This document shows positions 35,669-47,054 of a DNA stretch of 64,000 nt, one piece after another. How positions within the stretch are numbered: position 1 is the first letter of the stretch; each line of letters begins with the position of its first letter. The DNA comes from Allomyces macrogynus ATCC 38327 (taxonomy: Eukaryota; Blastocladiomycota; Blastocladiomycetes; Blastocladiales; Blastocladiaceae). The position numbers were made by a program, and so were the translations under genes. The notes under the pieces are model-generated. The model saw only the letters and a list, made by a program, of their open reading frames with translations, did no database searches and was not told the origin of the DNA. The stretch lies in contig GG745329.1 of NCBI GenBank assembly GCA_000151295.1, positions 584,421 to 648,420 of the forward strand, in the 5' to 3' direction.

Positions 35669-37274
35669 TTAATGGTGGCCGTGACCGGGAATGTCCGACG
35701 CCTTCATCGTCGGGATCTCCTTGAGAACCTTCTCGATGATGGCAACACCGCGGTCGAGCTCCTCCTCGGTGATGACGAGCGGCGGCGCGAAACGAATGAT
35801 GTTCTGGTGCGTGGGCTTGGCGAGCAGACCGTAGTGCTTGAGCAGCAGGCAAATTTGCCATGCCGTCTTGTCGGACGCCGACTCGTCAATGACCACGGCG
35901 TTGAGCAGACCGCGACCGCGCACAAGCGTTACGAGCGGCGATTTGAGCGCGCGAACCTTGGAGCGGAACCGCTCACCGAGCTTGTCGGCGCGCTCCGCGA
36001 GCTTCTCCTCCTTGAGCACGTCGAGCGCAGCCACGGCCACCGCACACGCCAGCGGGTTGCCACCGTAGGTCGACCCGTGCTCGCCCGGGCGAATGCACAG
36101 CATGATGTCCTTGTTGGCGAGCACCGCCGAGACCGGGTAGAGACCGCCCGAGAGCGCCTTACCGAGAATCAAAATGTCCGGGTGCACGTCCTCCCAGTCG
36201 CACGCGAGCAGACGACCGGTACGCGCGAGGCCCGTCTGGATCTCATCGGCAATCAGCAGGACATTATGCTTTTTGCACAGCTCGTGCACGGCCTTCAGGT
36301 AGCCCTCGGGCGGGACAAAGATCCCGGCCTCGCCCTGAATCGGCTCGAGCAGGACCGCAGCCACGTTCTTGCCGTGCAGCTCGAGCGCGCGGCGCATCGA
36401 GTCAATGTTGCCGTACTCGAGCGTGTGGCCCGACGGGCACATCGGACCAACGTTGGGCAGGTAGGGGCCAAAACCGTTGCGCGCGTCTGGGTCGGTCGAC
36501 ATGGAGATGATGCCCATCGTGCGACCGTGGAAGTTGCCCTCGGCCGAGAGAACAATGGCCTTGTTGGGCGCAATGCCCTTCTTCATGTAGCCCCACTTGC
36601 GCGCGAGCTTGATGGCCGTCTCGACGGCCTCGGCACCCGTGTTCATCGGCAGCACCATGTCGAAGCCGAAGTATTCAGACATGTACTTGGCGTACTTGCC
36701 AAACTCCTCGTTGTAGAAGGCGCGCGACGAGAGCGCGCACTTGGAGGCCTGGTCGACGAGCGCCTTGACAATTTTGGGGTGCGAGTGGCCCTGGTTCGTC
36801 GCCGAGTAGGCCGACAGGAAGTCCATGTACTGCTTGCCCTCCGGGTCCCAGACGTGGATGCCCTGCGCCTTGGAGAAGACAATCGGGAGCGGGTGGTAGC
36901 TATTCGAGTGCCATGGAGCGAACAGCGTTAGAAACCCGTGCGCGATTTTGATGGAATTTGCTGTCGTCGCACCCATTTTCCATCGGCCGCTCTCATTCCC
37001 AACCGTGGCGAGCCCGTAACATCGAGAAAATAACGTACTTATGCGCGCCATACTCCTCGGTCAGGTGCATCACGTCCTCGGACGAAATCTGGGTCGACGT
37101 CGACTTTGCAGCGGCGGCGGCAGGGGCAGCGGCCTTGGGTGCCGGAGCGGCAGCCTGCGGGGCCGGCGCAACGGACTTGGGTGCCGCAACGGGCGCAACT
37201 GCGGCGGTCGCGGCCTTGCCGTTGGTCGCGGCGGTGGCTGCGGCCTTGGTGGTGGTCTTCGGCGAGGTCGTCAT
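35669..37274 (-). CDS. Ornithine aminotransferase
   Basis: Two exons: 37274-37039 and 36899-35669, about 488 aa. Class III PLP aminotransferase that converts ornithine and 2-oxoglutarate to glutamate semialdehyde and glutamate (arginine catabolism/proline supply). The splice junction rebuilds [18 protein letters not shown], diagnostic for OAT. Further motifs are [53 protein letters not shown] and the PLP lysine in [14 protein letters not shown], then [13 protein letters not shown]. The first 60 or so residues are an Ala/Pro/Lys/Thr-rich low-complexity extension without the Arg-rich start of a mitochondrial presequence, so a cytosolic location, as for yeast Car2, is likely. A TATA box lies about 95 bp upstream of the ATG. 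Confidence 0.96.
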
Positions 37275-37947
37275 GGTGGTTGCAGCGGTCGAGGACACTT
37301 GTTGAAGGGTGGTTGCGCCGAGTCGAGGACGAGAGCAATGCCGGGCGTGGGTGGGCGCGTGGGCTTTATAGGGACCGGCGGTGGGCTGTGCTGTGCAGGA
37401 AAATTCGGTGTTGGGGATGGTGGAGAAGGGGAACAGGGTGAAAGCGAACAGGCACGAACAACTAGGCTGCAAGGCGGCCAACATGGCAGGAACGAAACTG
37501 GAAGCGATCGACGCGCAACAGCGATTGGAACTACCGTGAGGCGCAAGCCCCTTGGCCGCTCAGTTTCCAAGCCGCGCTGAGCCACCCGTCGCATGCGACC
37601 AGCAACTGCCTGGCCGCCTCCTCGTGCCCTTTTTCCTCGTGGTTTGCTCTCGGTTCAAACACCGAGAAGTTCCGATCCGCAAACTTGGGCGGCCCGAGAA
37701 ATTCCGAGCTGTCCAGCGTTCCGCTTGTGCTCCGCGATTCCGCGATCGGCGACGGGGACGACGGAAGAGCAGGGGCCGATGCAAATTGCACAATGCAACA
37801 GACAAAATTGCATTTTAATTCACGTCTTTCTATCTGCGTCTATATCACTTAACCACGTCATTAGGTCTGGCAAATTGTTGTTGGTAGACGCGTCATTGGT
37901 TCAGTCAAAGCTTGCGACGATCGAGACAGTGGCCGCCAGCGCCCAGT
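37275..37947. other. Intergenic region upstream of ornithine aminotransferase
   Basis: Contains the OAT promoter with its TATA box and, further left in transcription terms, the 3' flank of the GPI-protein gene. A minus frame at 37531-37791 is open but lacks an ATG. Confidence 0.5.
37365..37370 (-). promoter_or_regulatory. TATA box of the ornithine aminotransferase gene
   Basis: TATAAA on the minus strand in the context CCCTATAAAGCCC, about 95 bp upstream of the ATG at 37274. Confidence 0.6.
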
Positions 37948-38677
37948 CTACACGACAAAAAGGCCAGCCGCACAAGCAAGCGCTGCCACCAGGACCGCGG
38001 CAAGCGCAAGCGTGTTCCCACTCTCAGCACGACGCGTCGCCACACCCGTCGACGCGGACTTGGTGGTCGACGTGGCCGTGGCCGTGACCGAGGTCGATGT
38101 CGTTGCCGTCGCCAACACGGGCGGCGTATTCGCAGCCGACACGCACGCAGCCCCACCCTGCGGCAGCCCAGTACACGTGTCGTGCTTGGCATTGAGCCCT
38201 GCGAAAATGGCGGGGCACCCGCGCATCCAATCAATGGACGCCTTGCAGTCGTCGTAACACAGCAACTTGTCGGCGGCACCGGCCTTGGTCGCGACCGGCG
38301 TCAGATCGCCGAGTTGCACCGCGTTGTAGAAAGCAACGGCACCGCGCAGGTCCGTGTCGTTGGCGGGCAGTGGCCACGCCTGGCCGTTGCAGTTGCCAAG
38401 CGGCGTGAAGCACAAGAACAGCGGCATCGTTGCAGGCACGGCGCCGCACTGGAAGACGGTCGCGGCAGCACGGATGCTGCGAATATGGCTGCCGGATGAG
38501 CCGGGCGGCAGAGCCGAGTCGAACGGGAACACGGCACACACCGGATCTTGCTTCGCGTCGAGACGCGTACAGTTGAAGTCAGCCGGTCGAGGCGGGTGCC
38601 TTTTGCGCGAGGACCGTGTTGGGGGCCGATGAGACGAGCAGCGCGGCCACGAGAAAAATGGCGATCGCTGTGGTCAT
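37948..38677 (-). CDS. GPI-anchored cysteine-rich surface protein, frame broken near its N-terminus
   Basis: The ATG at 38677 begins a strong signal peptide (MTTAIAIFLVAALLVSS, cleavage near VLAQ), but that frame ends in TGA after APASTG. The next frame continues with DFNCTRLDAKQDPVC and runs to the stop at 37948. Removing one base near 38582-38588 would join them, and no good GT-AG intron does so while keeping the first cysteine. The ectodomain then has ten cysteines, an even number, including FLCFTP, GNCNG, LLCYDDC and RGCPAIF. A Thr/Ser/Ala-rich stalk follows, then AESGN and a hydrophobic tail (TLALAAVLVAALACAAGLFVV), typical of a GPI signal. Function unknown; a Frizzled/Mid1-like cysteine-rich fold is one possibility. 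A weak alternative intron (donor GTCCTC) would give nine cysteines. Confidence 0.7.
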
Positions 38678-39207
38678 GGTAGTCGGTGCGGTCCGCCGAG
38701 ACAGTTGCTGTTCGGACATATTTCGAGCTTGAAGTACGGCTGCCGCTTGGCCCTTGCTGCTGGTTGTCGTCGAGATTCACTCTCGGTTAACTTGGATGAG
38801 AGCCAGAGAGAAAGCGACAGCGCCCCAAGTTGCCTGGGGCCGGGCGAGTTTATGGCGGCGATGACATGCAAATCCTCTTGGAGTCGGTGGCCGGCTGAGG
38901 CAGAAATGTTGCACAAGCGCGTGCTGAAGGCGAAGCGCTGCAGTGAGCTGAAACGCGACGCTGAAAAGGCCAGAAAATTGGATGCGCAGGTGGCCCCAGT
39001 GGCGTGATTGGTGTGGATTCCACGTGGCCTCCACATCACACTCTGATCCTGTTCGGCCAACCACGGTCAGCTCAATCCTTTGACTTGATTCCAACTTGAT
39101 TCCAACTTGATTTCTCGTCTGGCTTCCACCCGACCGACGACGAGCCTCGACACTCCCCTGCACTCGGCCGCAATAACTGCACCGCACTGCCCGCAACCGC
39201 TGCAATC
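38678..39207. other. Divergent intergenic region (GPI protein / RPAP1 promoters)
   Basis: A 530-bp bidirectional promoter region. It holds an 11-bp tandem repeat at 39083-39112 about 100 bp upstream of the RPAP1 ATG. Confidence 0.55.
39083..39112 (+). repeat. 11-bp tandem repeat (ACTTGATTCCA, about 2.7 copies)
   Basis: Units start at 39083, 39094 and 39105; the third is cut after ACTTGATT. They lie in the RPAP1 5' region, 95-125 bp before the ATG, where a protein-binding array would be plausible. Confidence 0.85.
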
Positions 39208-42200
39208 ATGGAAGGCCACCCGTTGAGGTCGATGCTGCGGCCCAACCGCGCCGGCCGCGGCCGCACGTTTGTCGACGACGAGGATCTCGAAGCCATGCAG
39301 CGCCGATTCCTCGAGCAAAATCAGCAAAATCAGCAACATCAGCGGGAACAAGATGATCACGACGACGACGACCAAGGAACTCCATCGCTCGGGTTCGACG
39401 AATCGGTTGTCCCGCAAAGTGTCCAGAACCGCGTGTCGCTCGCCGCTGCCAAGGCTGTTCGGACCAAGGCCCCGCCCGTCGTGCGCTCGGCCGCAGATAC
39501 TACATCGTCCCGCGCAAGCGATCCCGTCGAAGACCGCTCGTCACACTCGCAAAGGCGATCCGTGTCTATTGCTCCTGCTACTGCTCCCGCCACGACGCCC
39601 GAGGCACCACCGGCCCCGCCCAATAAGCTTTCGCTATTCGCGCAACGACGCGCCGCGGCTGCCGCAGCAGCAGCGGCAGCTAAAGCGCCTTCGGCTCCGC
39701 CCAAGCGCGATCTCCTGCCGCCGCTCGAAGAAGTTAAGGTCCCCGTCGTAACCAACGACATTCGCGAGCGCCATGACGACCACGGCGACAGCGACGCGCT
39801 CTCATCCCATCGCACTTCGCGTGCGCGGTTTGCTGCGCCATCAACCGGGTTTCCGCAGGTCGTACACCGGAGCGAGGCGACCGAATCGGCAAGGTCCGAC
39901 ATGTCACAGCGCAAGTCACTGGCTGCCCGGATTGCCGAGACGTTTACCGAGCCGACGGGGCTCGACGACGAGCACGCAGGGATTCACCGCGAGAGTCTCG
40001 GCATGATCGAGCAAATGTCGACCGGCGAGATTCGCGAGGCGCAGGATCATTTTCTGTCCACGCTCGACCCGGCGATTGTGCAGATGCTGCAGTCGCGCGC
40101 CAAGGCCAAGTTCCCGAATGTCGCGACAGTGGACTCAGAAACTGAGCAAGGTATGAATAGACTGGGCGTACCGTTGCTGCAGTTTATCGACCGCTCTTCA
40201 AGCTCAATTTCAATTCACTATTTGGGGACAGGACTGGAAAGCTCGACGATGACCCCTCAGCCAGATCAGCAAAAGTACGAGATCCCGCCGATCACGGAAC
40301 CGGCCGAGTTGCGCAAACTCGAGTGGACGGGCCAAACCGACGCGACCACGACATTGGCGGCGGCGCCGGGCCCGGATCTCATCGAAACGACTGACGCGGA
40401 CCCAAACAACCCGCTCAACTTGGGTCGCGAGCTCGAAGGGTCGCAGCTCCGGTTTGATTTCTCGGGCAGGCTGCTCACCAAGGACGTGGCCCAGTCACTC
40501 CCGACGCACCTCGGGCTCCACCATCTCGGCGACGACCCTTCGCTTGCGGGTTACACTGTGCCCGAACTGCTTCACCTGTCGCACAGTACCGTCCCGGGCC
40601 AGCGCCAGATCAGTGCGCGTATTCTCGGCCATATTGTTGCGCGCCTGTGGGCGTTCGAGTACCCAGTCGTCGAGCACAACCAGATCGTCGACTAAGTCTT
40701 GGACCTGCAGGGCATCCTGCACCTCCGCACTCTGCTCGACGACACGACGCGCACCGCGCTCGATGAGGCCGTGCTTGCCCTTGCCAAGCTCCTCTACGCG
40801 ACCGAGATCAGCGCCAGCTCGTCGTCGATTCGCGACGCGTTCCATCTTGTCGCGCTCGAATAACTCGTGCATGTGCCCGACGAGGAGGCCACGATCCAGG
40901 ACCACGCCGGCATGCTCCGACTCAACTTGCCGCGTGGGCTCGTTGACACGGACGTGGTCGCGCGCGTCGCGTTCCTGTTGCAGCATCACTACCGTGTTAC
41001 CGAGCCCGACTTTCACTGGCTCGCCAACGTCCTGTTCCGGCTGTGTGCGCAGTCGCGCGAAGCGTGCCAGCAGGCCATGGACCAGCCGAATCTCGCGCGG
41101 GCACTCGTGGCGCCGTTGAGCAAAATAACCTGGCCGTCGACCGAGCAGCGCGACGTGACGTACGCGACGGCCGTGGTGCGGCTCTTCCAGCACCTGGCGC
41201 AGCACGCAAGCGCGTTTGTCCAGCAGACGCACGGGCAGTGGATGACGAGCGTCATCAAGTTTTTGTCGGTCCCGGTCAAGGATGACGCTGGCCTCGCGCT
41301 GCAGCGCGAAGTGCTGCACCTCATGACCATTGTGTTTTCGTACGGCATGCACATCAACGTCCAAGAAGTGTGCCAGATGACCTACGAACTGAGTTCGCCC
41401 GCGACGCAGCCGGCCACGTTCCTCGCTGCGCGTGCGATTATCCAGCACCTGCCCGACTTTGCGATCTTGACCGTGCCGATTGTCGACAACGCGTTCTTGC
41501 TGTTGACCGGTCGGGAGGGTCGGCCCCTCGCCGCTGCCACGTCGCCAGATCTCGCCGACCTCGAGTGTTTAGTTGCTGCACTGAGCCTGATTGCGGCACG
41601 GCGGGTCAAGGCGCCCATCAAGGCGCTCGTGGAATTGGCCAAGGCCCTTGTCGATCGCGCTCTGGAGCTGACGCCGATGCCGGCGCCCGACGAGCTGTCA
41701 GTGACACCCGCGCCGAAACGGCAATTCTTTGCCGTGTTCCCGTCACCCGCCGCAACGTTTGCCGTGCAGAGCCCCGAATTGCGTCTCGTGATGCTGGCCC
41801 TACAGGGCATCTTGCAGCACTTGCCCGAATCGCACGACGCTGTAGCTGTACTCGGCGCGGTCGAGGACCTGTTCCGCCAAGTCTTCCACCTCGGCATGCT
41901 CGAGCCCATGGCCCTGCTCGCGCCGCTCGCCACGACGTGGCTGCAGTACGCTGATTTCCAGTGCCCGCTGCACCATGCGCTCGCCTACTTTGCCGTGACG
42001 TTTTTCCCGGTGCCCATGGAGGCCAACCACAAGGCATTTGTGCAGCACTTGATCGACATGGAGCCCACATCAGAGTGGCACGTGCTCGATGCGTTGCTCG
42101 TGCCGCAGCTCACGTCGCCGACGCTCGACTCGCTCTTCATTCCTGTGGGTGCCGCGCATCATTCGTTGGTGTGGACGCCCGCGATCTTGCCGCGCAACTG

Positions 42201-42858
42201 GCTCGCCAAGGCCGCGCACCAGGACCCGAGCAAGGGGATTCCGCTGCTCGCCCAAGTCCTGCAGTGGCTCGACGCCGTCGCCGACGACCAAATGCCGCCG
42301 GCAATCGTTCCCGAGGACCTGTTCCCGCTCTTTGTCAATGACGCCGCGCCATACCTGGATCCAGCACTCGTGCCGCACTTTGCAACCATTGCGGCACTCG
42401 TTGGGCCGTGCGGGATTCCGGCATCCGAGTCGACGCAGACGCAATTCGACGCGGTCGTAGACGCGTACCTTAACGTGTCCTACCACGCACCGGCGTTCCA
42501 GGCGCTGCTCGCCACGGCGCTCCTGCAGGCGCCGCGCACCGACGTCTATTTTGTGACCAGATTTTTCGACGAGGTCGGCAAGGCGCGCGCGGCGCGGCAC
42601 TTGACGTGGGCCGGCAGCGAGTGTCCGGTTGCGACGGCCGTGCTCGCGTGGGACGAGGCTGCAATTGCGCCCCTCCTGCGCGTGCTGCCGGACGTGCCTG
42701 TGGCGTCTTTCTGGTATGCCGCGATTGGGTGGCAGATCCAGGGCGCGCGCAAGGCCGGTGTCGCGGTGCCCGACGCTGTGTGGCGCACCGTGCCGGAAGC
42801 GCATCGCCGCCGGGTGGAGACGGTTCGTGTTGTGAATGGGCGGTATTGCGTCGAGTAG
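39208..42858 (+). CDS. RPAP1 (RNA polymerase II-associated protein 1) with two in-frame TAA codons
   Basis: Exon 1 39208-40150 and exon 2 40232-42858 join in frame; about 1190 codons. RPAP1 links RNA polymerase II assembly and mediator (family knowledge). The N-terminal RPAP1 domain is HRESLGMIEQMSTGEIREAQ followed by LDPAIVQML. The C-terminal domain has LRFDFSGRLL, LGLHHLGDDPSLAGYTVPEL and PGQRQISARILGHI. The rest is HEAT-like helices to RRVETVRVVNGRYCVE. Two TAA codons, at 40693-40695 and 40861-40863, interrupt the same frame, while the 56 codons between them and the 660 after them remain RPAP1-like. TAA is a normal stop in other genes of this window, so recoding of the genome is unlikely. 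A poly-Ala run and Gln/Asp repeats occur in the N-terminal half. Confidence 0.85.
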
Positions 42859-43511
42859 TTAATTCTTGCGATTTTGATCATGCTTACATGTATTTCTGGG
42901 TGAGGTGTTGTCAGTCTTGCCGCGGTTTGCACACCCCAGATTCTTGAACACTGCGCGTCAGTAGGAGATTCACGTCAATCGAAAGACAAGATTGGATCGG
43001 CGATCTGCAGGCACTGCAGGCATCTGCAGGCGGTCGAGGACATGTCATTCAAATTACCGTGATCAACTCGGTCACGACGGCGCACAACGACGGGACCCTG
43101 CCCCTGCCGACGGTCCACCCCCCGCCAGCCACCACGGAGCGTCATCGCGGGGCGTGCCGGACCCCGCACTTGCTGCAAATCGTCGCGACCAGCGCCGGCA
43201 CCCGCGCGCCGCATCCAAAGGCCACTGTTGGCACTCACACACTGGCTGCTCTGCCAAAGATTGCATTGCGCCCGACGCTGATCGGGCCTGATCCGCACAA
43301 CGTCAAGCTTCCGCACTGCTGAACCAACCCCACGCCGCACGCTTCCTTGACATACGCATCATCTTCCACGATCTGCCCATTCGGCGCGCTTCAAGTCGTT
43401 GTACCGCCGTCGCGCTCGCCGTCTGCAACGACTCCACCCTCCTCCCTCCTCGGACGAACGCGGCTCGGATTCGATCGCAAGTTTTCGGGGTCGCCCCTTT
43501 CCGCTACCGCC
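42859..43511. other. Intergenic region between RPAP1 and the Kin1-type kinase
   Basis: Contains three CTGCAGGC copies spaced 9-10 bp apart (43005, 43014, 43024). Open frames here show no recognisable sequence. Confidence 0.5.
43005..43031. repeat. Three spaced CTGCAGGC octamers
   Basis: CTGCAGGC at 43005-43012, 43014-43021 and 43024-43031, about 480 bp upstream of the kinase ATG. The core CTGCAG is palindromic. Confidence 0.7.
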
Positions 43512-46500
43512 ATGCATTGCCCCACCGATGGCACTGTCCCCGCCACTCGCGAGCCTGTCGCCGCGGCAGGGACTGGGGCTGCACCAGCTCCCGCCGGCCC
43601 GCCACTGCTGCACGCTGCGCATGCCGATCGGACTGCCAGTCCGAGCATGTCGTCGACCGACATGACAGCCGGACCGGATTCAGGCTGTGTCGATGCAGAC
43701 TTGGCGGCCACCAGCGAGTCGAGCATCGACCCGTCGCCCGAGTACACGGGCGCGCAGCAGCAGGCCGACGCGCATCTCATGTGCGAACTACGCCGCAACC
43801 CGAACGAACCCGCCGAGATTGGTGCCTACAAGATTGGCAAGACGCTCGGCCAGGGCGCGTACGGCAAGGTCAAGCGTGGTGTGCACACAACGACTGGTGA
43901 GGAGGTATGCTGCATCAGTGAGATGGCGCAGCAAGTGTGCTCCTTGACAAACGAATGGTCGTGCTGACTGTATTTGTCGACAAATTTGTATAGGTCGCCA
44001 TCAAGATCATCGAAAAGTCGACGCTGCGCCAGCCCAAGGAGATTGCCCGTGTCCAGCGCGAGATTCGGTACCTCAAGCTCATCCACCACCCGCACATTGT
44101 CAAGGTGCACGACGTGCACGAGACCAAGGACCAGATCTTCATTGTCATGGAACACGTTTCGGGCGGCGAGCTCTTCGAGTATATCGTGTCGGAACGGCGC
44201 GTCAGGGAGTCGGAGGCGCGCGTGTTTTACCGGCAACTGCTCTCGGCAATGCACTACTGCCATGTGGTTCGTAGCGCTGGGGCTCTTTCACTCGAGGCGT
44301 TGCTGTCAAGAGCAATCAAATTGACAATGTTCACTTTTTACTAGAGCGCCATCGTGCATCGCGATTTGAAACCCGAGGTCTGCCAGTTTCTCGTTTCTTG
44401 ATCCCTGACGCCCGTTTACTGACGGCTCCGCGTCCTCCCCACCTACACAGAATCTCCTCCTCGATGCCAACAAGTCGCTCCGCATCATCGACTTTGGCCT
44501 CAGCACCATGTTCCAACCCAATAGCTTACTCGAGACGTTTTGCGGCTCGGTATGAATTTCATTTCGTCTCGGCGGCTCGTCGCGCAAGGCATTGATCCCC
44601 GCGCGCCTGCTCAGCCGTTTTATGCGGCACCCGAAATGATCGCCGGTCGTCGCTACGAAGGTCCCGAAGTTGACGTGTGGAGGTTCGAATCGACTCCTCC
44701 TTGCATCTGCGCCGCATCACCATCACCTTACTTGCTGCGTTTCCGGTGCGCATGATTAGCCTCGGGGTCATCCTCTTCGCGCTCGTGTGCGGTCACTTAC
44801 CCTTCGTCAACGAAAACGTCAAGGAGCTCTACAAAGAGATCGCCACGGCCAAGTTCAATTGCCCGCCGCATCTCAGCACCGAGGTCATTCATTTAATCCA
44901 GCGCATGATTGTCGTTGACCCAAACAAGCGCGCGACGCTGCAGGAAGTGCTCGACCATCCTTGGGTCAACGAAGGGCACGCTGGTCCGCCGCCGTCCTAC
45001 TTGCCCGACCGGCCCGCAATCCGGATCCTGAACAAGCTAAGCCCGCCGATTGTCGCGCGGCTCGCCACGTTCGGTTACACGCCGGCCGAGATTGACGCGG
45101 CGTTTCTTGCGCCCGACCACACCAAGCCGCACCCGATTCGCGCAACCTACTACCTGATCTTTGAAATGCTACGATGCGAGGAAAAGAAGCAGCGTGACGT
45201 GGCAGCTGCGACTGCCAAGCCCGCTGCCGCCATTGCTGCCGCTCCGACACCACCGTCGCAGGCATCCGTTGCTGGATCGCGCCGCAACAGCGGCCAAGGT
45301 GTCTCAAGTAGTTTGCTCATGCCGTCAATGCCGCAAAGTTTGCCGCCGACCATAGAGCGGTCCGGGTCGGCCGTCACGAGCACCAACGCGCTGACGGCCA
45401 ACACGGGCTCGATTGCGACGGCAACTGCCGCAGGAGCCTACGCCGCGCATCCACCCTCTGACGGCACCGCGGCACCGCTGACGGAAGCCGACAAGCAGAC
45501 CGCGCGCGATCACGGGATTGCTGCAGCCATGGCAGCCATGTGCGGCTCGTCGTCAGGCTCGTCGCTCGCGAGCGACGACGATTGGCCCACTCCTTCCGAG
45601 TCGAGTCGGCAGCCAAGCGGGTCCACCAACTCGGCGCCAACGCCGCCGTCCGTGAGCACGTTGCACCTGTCACGGTCGGGCAGTCATCTTCGGAGCGGTG
45701 ACATGATGCTCGCGACCCCGCCCAGCCCCGGATTGGGCACGCCGCCATCACCGCACGTCAACGACATGTTTGGCACGCCGCACGGGTCGCTGAATCGCGG
45801 CATCCGCCGCCCGTTCATGGTAACCGCTGGCGCGCCCACCGCGGCGGGTTCCCGTGTCGCTGGGCTCGTCGAGACGCGGCGCACGTCGCATGGAACGCCG
45901 CCACAGTCGAGCACGCCGCCGAGGTCGGGCGATTCGAGTCCGCGGTACAGCCCGACGCCGGGTCGGTCTTCGGCGACGCATCAATTGTCGTCGGCCACGC
46001 TTCCGCGGTCGGTTCCGGCCCCTGTCTCGACGGCCGTGCCGACTACGACCTTGGCCCAGGTCGAGACGATCTCATCGCCTTCGTCGCCTGTCTCGCCCAT
46101 CTCGCCGCAGTATGGACCTCCAAGCATGCTCACGGGTCGCCGGTCGTCGGCCGTCGACACGATCGGGTTCGGCGACCATAGACGGCATGCCGGCGCACCC
46201 GTGGCCGTGGATCCTCGTGTGCGCGCAGGGATTTCGGGCCCGTCCAGTTTGGTGCCGAGCCGGACCGGGTCTACGGACGGGACGACGGCCTCTGCGGCCA
46301 TTGCTGCTGCGACGGCTGCCGCTGCCGCGGCTGTCGCGGCAAGTCGTGCCACGAGCACGCGCGCGTCGACTTCGACGCTCGCGTCGACGCTCGGCGCCAT
46401 GACCACGTCCGCACTGGAAGATCTCGACGAGCACGGTCCGAGCGCAAACGCTGCTCACCCGAGCGCCGGTCCTCCAAGCGCTGCTCATCCAAGCACTGCC

Positions 46501-46815
46501 CATCCGAACCCAGATTCTCAGCCACCGCCCCCCACAGCGGAGACGGCAGTGCTCGACACGATCAAGTTTTTGAGCGCGCGCTCAGAAATGGATATCATGG
46601 CCGCGTTCAAGCGCGTTTTGCTCGACAATCTCGTCGCGTTCACACACGATGACACGCTCACATTACGGTGCACGGTGCTCGACTTGGTCTTCACGATCGA
46701 CGTGCACAAGACTGAGCGGCCGCAAGTGCGCGGTGTGCGGATGACGCGGGTCACGGGCAATACGTGGACGTTTCAGCACATGGCCAAACGGCTGCTCCAG
46801 CAGCTCAACATCTAG
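43512..46815 (+). CDS. Kin1/Kin2 (PAR-1/MARK)-type Ser/Thr protein kinase with KA1 domain
   Basis: Six exons: 43512-43904, 43994-44266, 44345-44377, 44451-44549, 44615-44682 and 44760-46815, about 973 aa. The kinase has IGKTLGQGAYGKVKRG (G-loop), VAIKII (VAIK Lys), IVHRDLKPE-NLLLD (catalytic loop), IIDFGLS (DFG), ETFCGS-PFYAAPE (activation loop) and GPEVDVW-SLGVILFALVCG. After it come HPWVNEGHAGPPPSYLP, typical of fungal Kin1, a long Ser/Thr/Pro-rich linker (about residues 350-860), and a C-terminal KA1-like domain (LRCTVLDLVFTIDVHK, RGVRMTRVTGNTWTFQHMAK). Such kinases act in cell polarity and secretion, and KA1 binds membranes. Exon 3 (33 nt) encodes just SAIVHRDLKPE. The ATG follows a favourable gccATG context. 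Confidence 0.92.
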
Positions 46816-47054
46816 GACGACGGGGACTTGATGCAGACGGGCGGGTGGACGCTTGCGCTTTGAGGTGTGGAATGATGGAGACTGAGAACGCGCTCGTTTG
46901 GCAACAGCAAAAGGCTCGGTTACTAGGTGAACGCACATCCTAAAAAATATACACTGATTGTGGAGAAGAGCAAATGGATCTACAAATGGGTCACACACAA
47001 CGGGAACTGGAAACGGAGAAAAGGCAACGCGAACGAAAAATAAAAGCGGCGCGG

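Noticed and set aside
37531..37791. Minus-strand open frame of 86 codons upstream of ornithine aminotransferase
   Set aside because: Starts at GTG with no ATG and no splice-compatible upstream exon; no recognisable motif.
40681..40863. Reassignment of UAA to Gln in this organism
   Set aside because: TAA is the natural terminator of the M3 peptidase, Nup205, ornithine aminotransferase and citrate synthase genes in the same window.
40687..40890. Two tiny GT-AG introns (24 and 36 nt) that would remove the RPAP1 stops
   Set aside because: Well below the size of every other intron here and without a credible donor consensus; kept only as an alternative in the finding.
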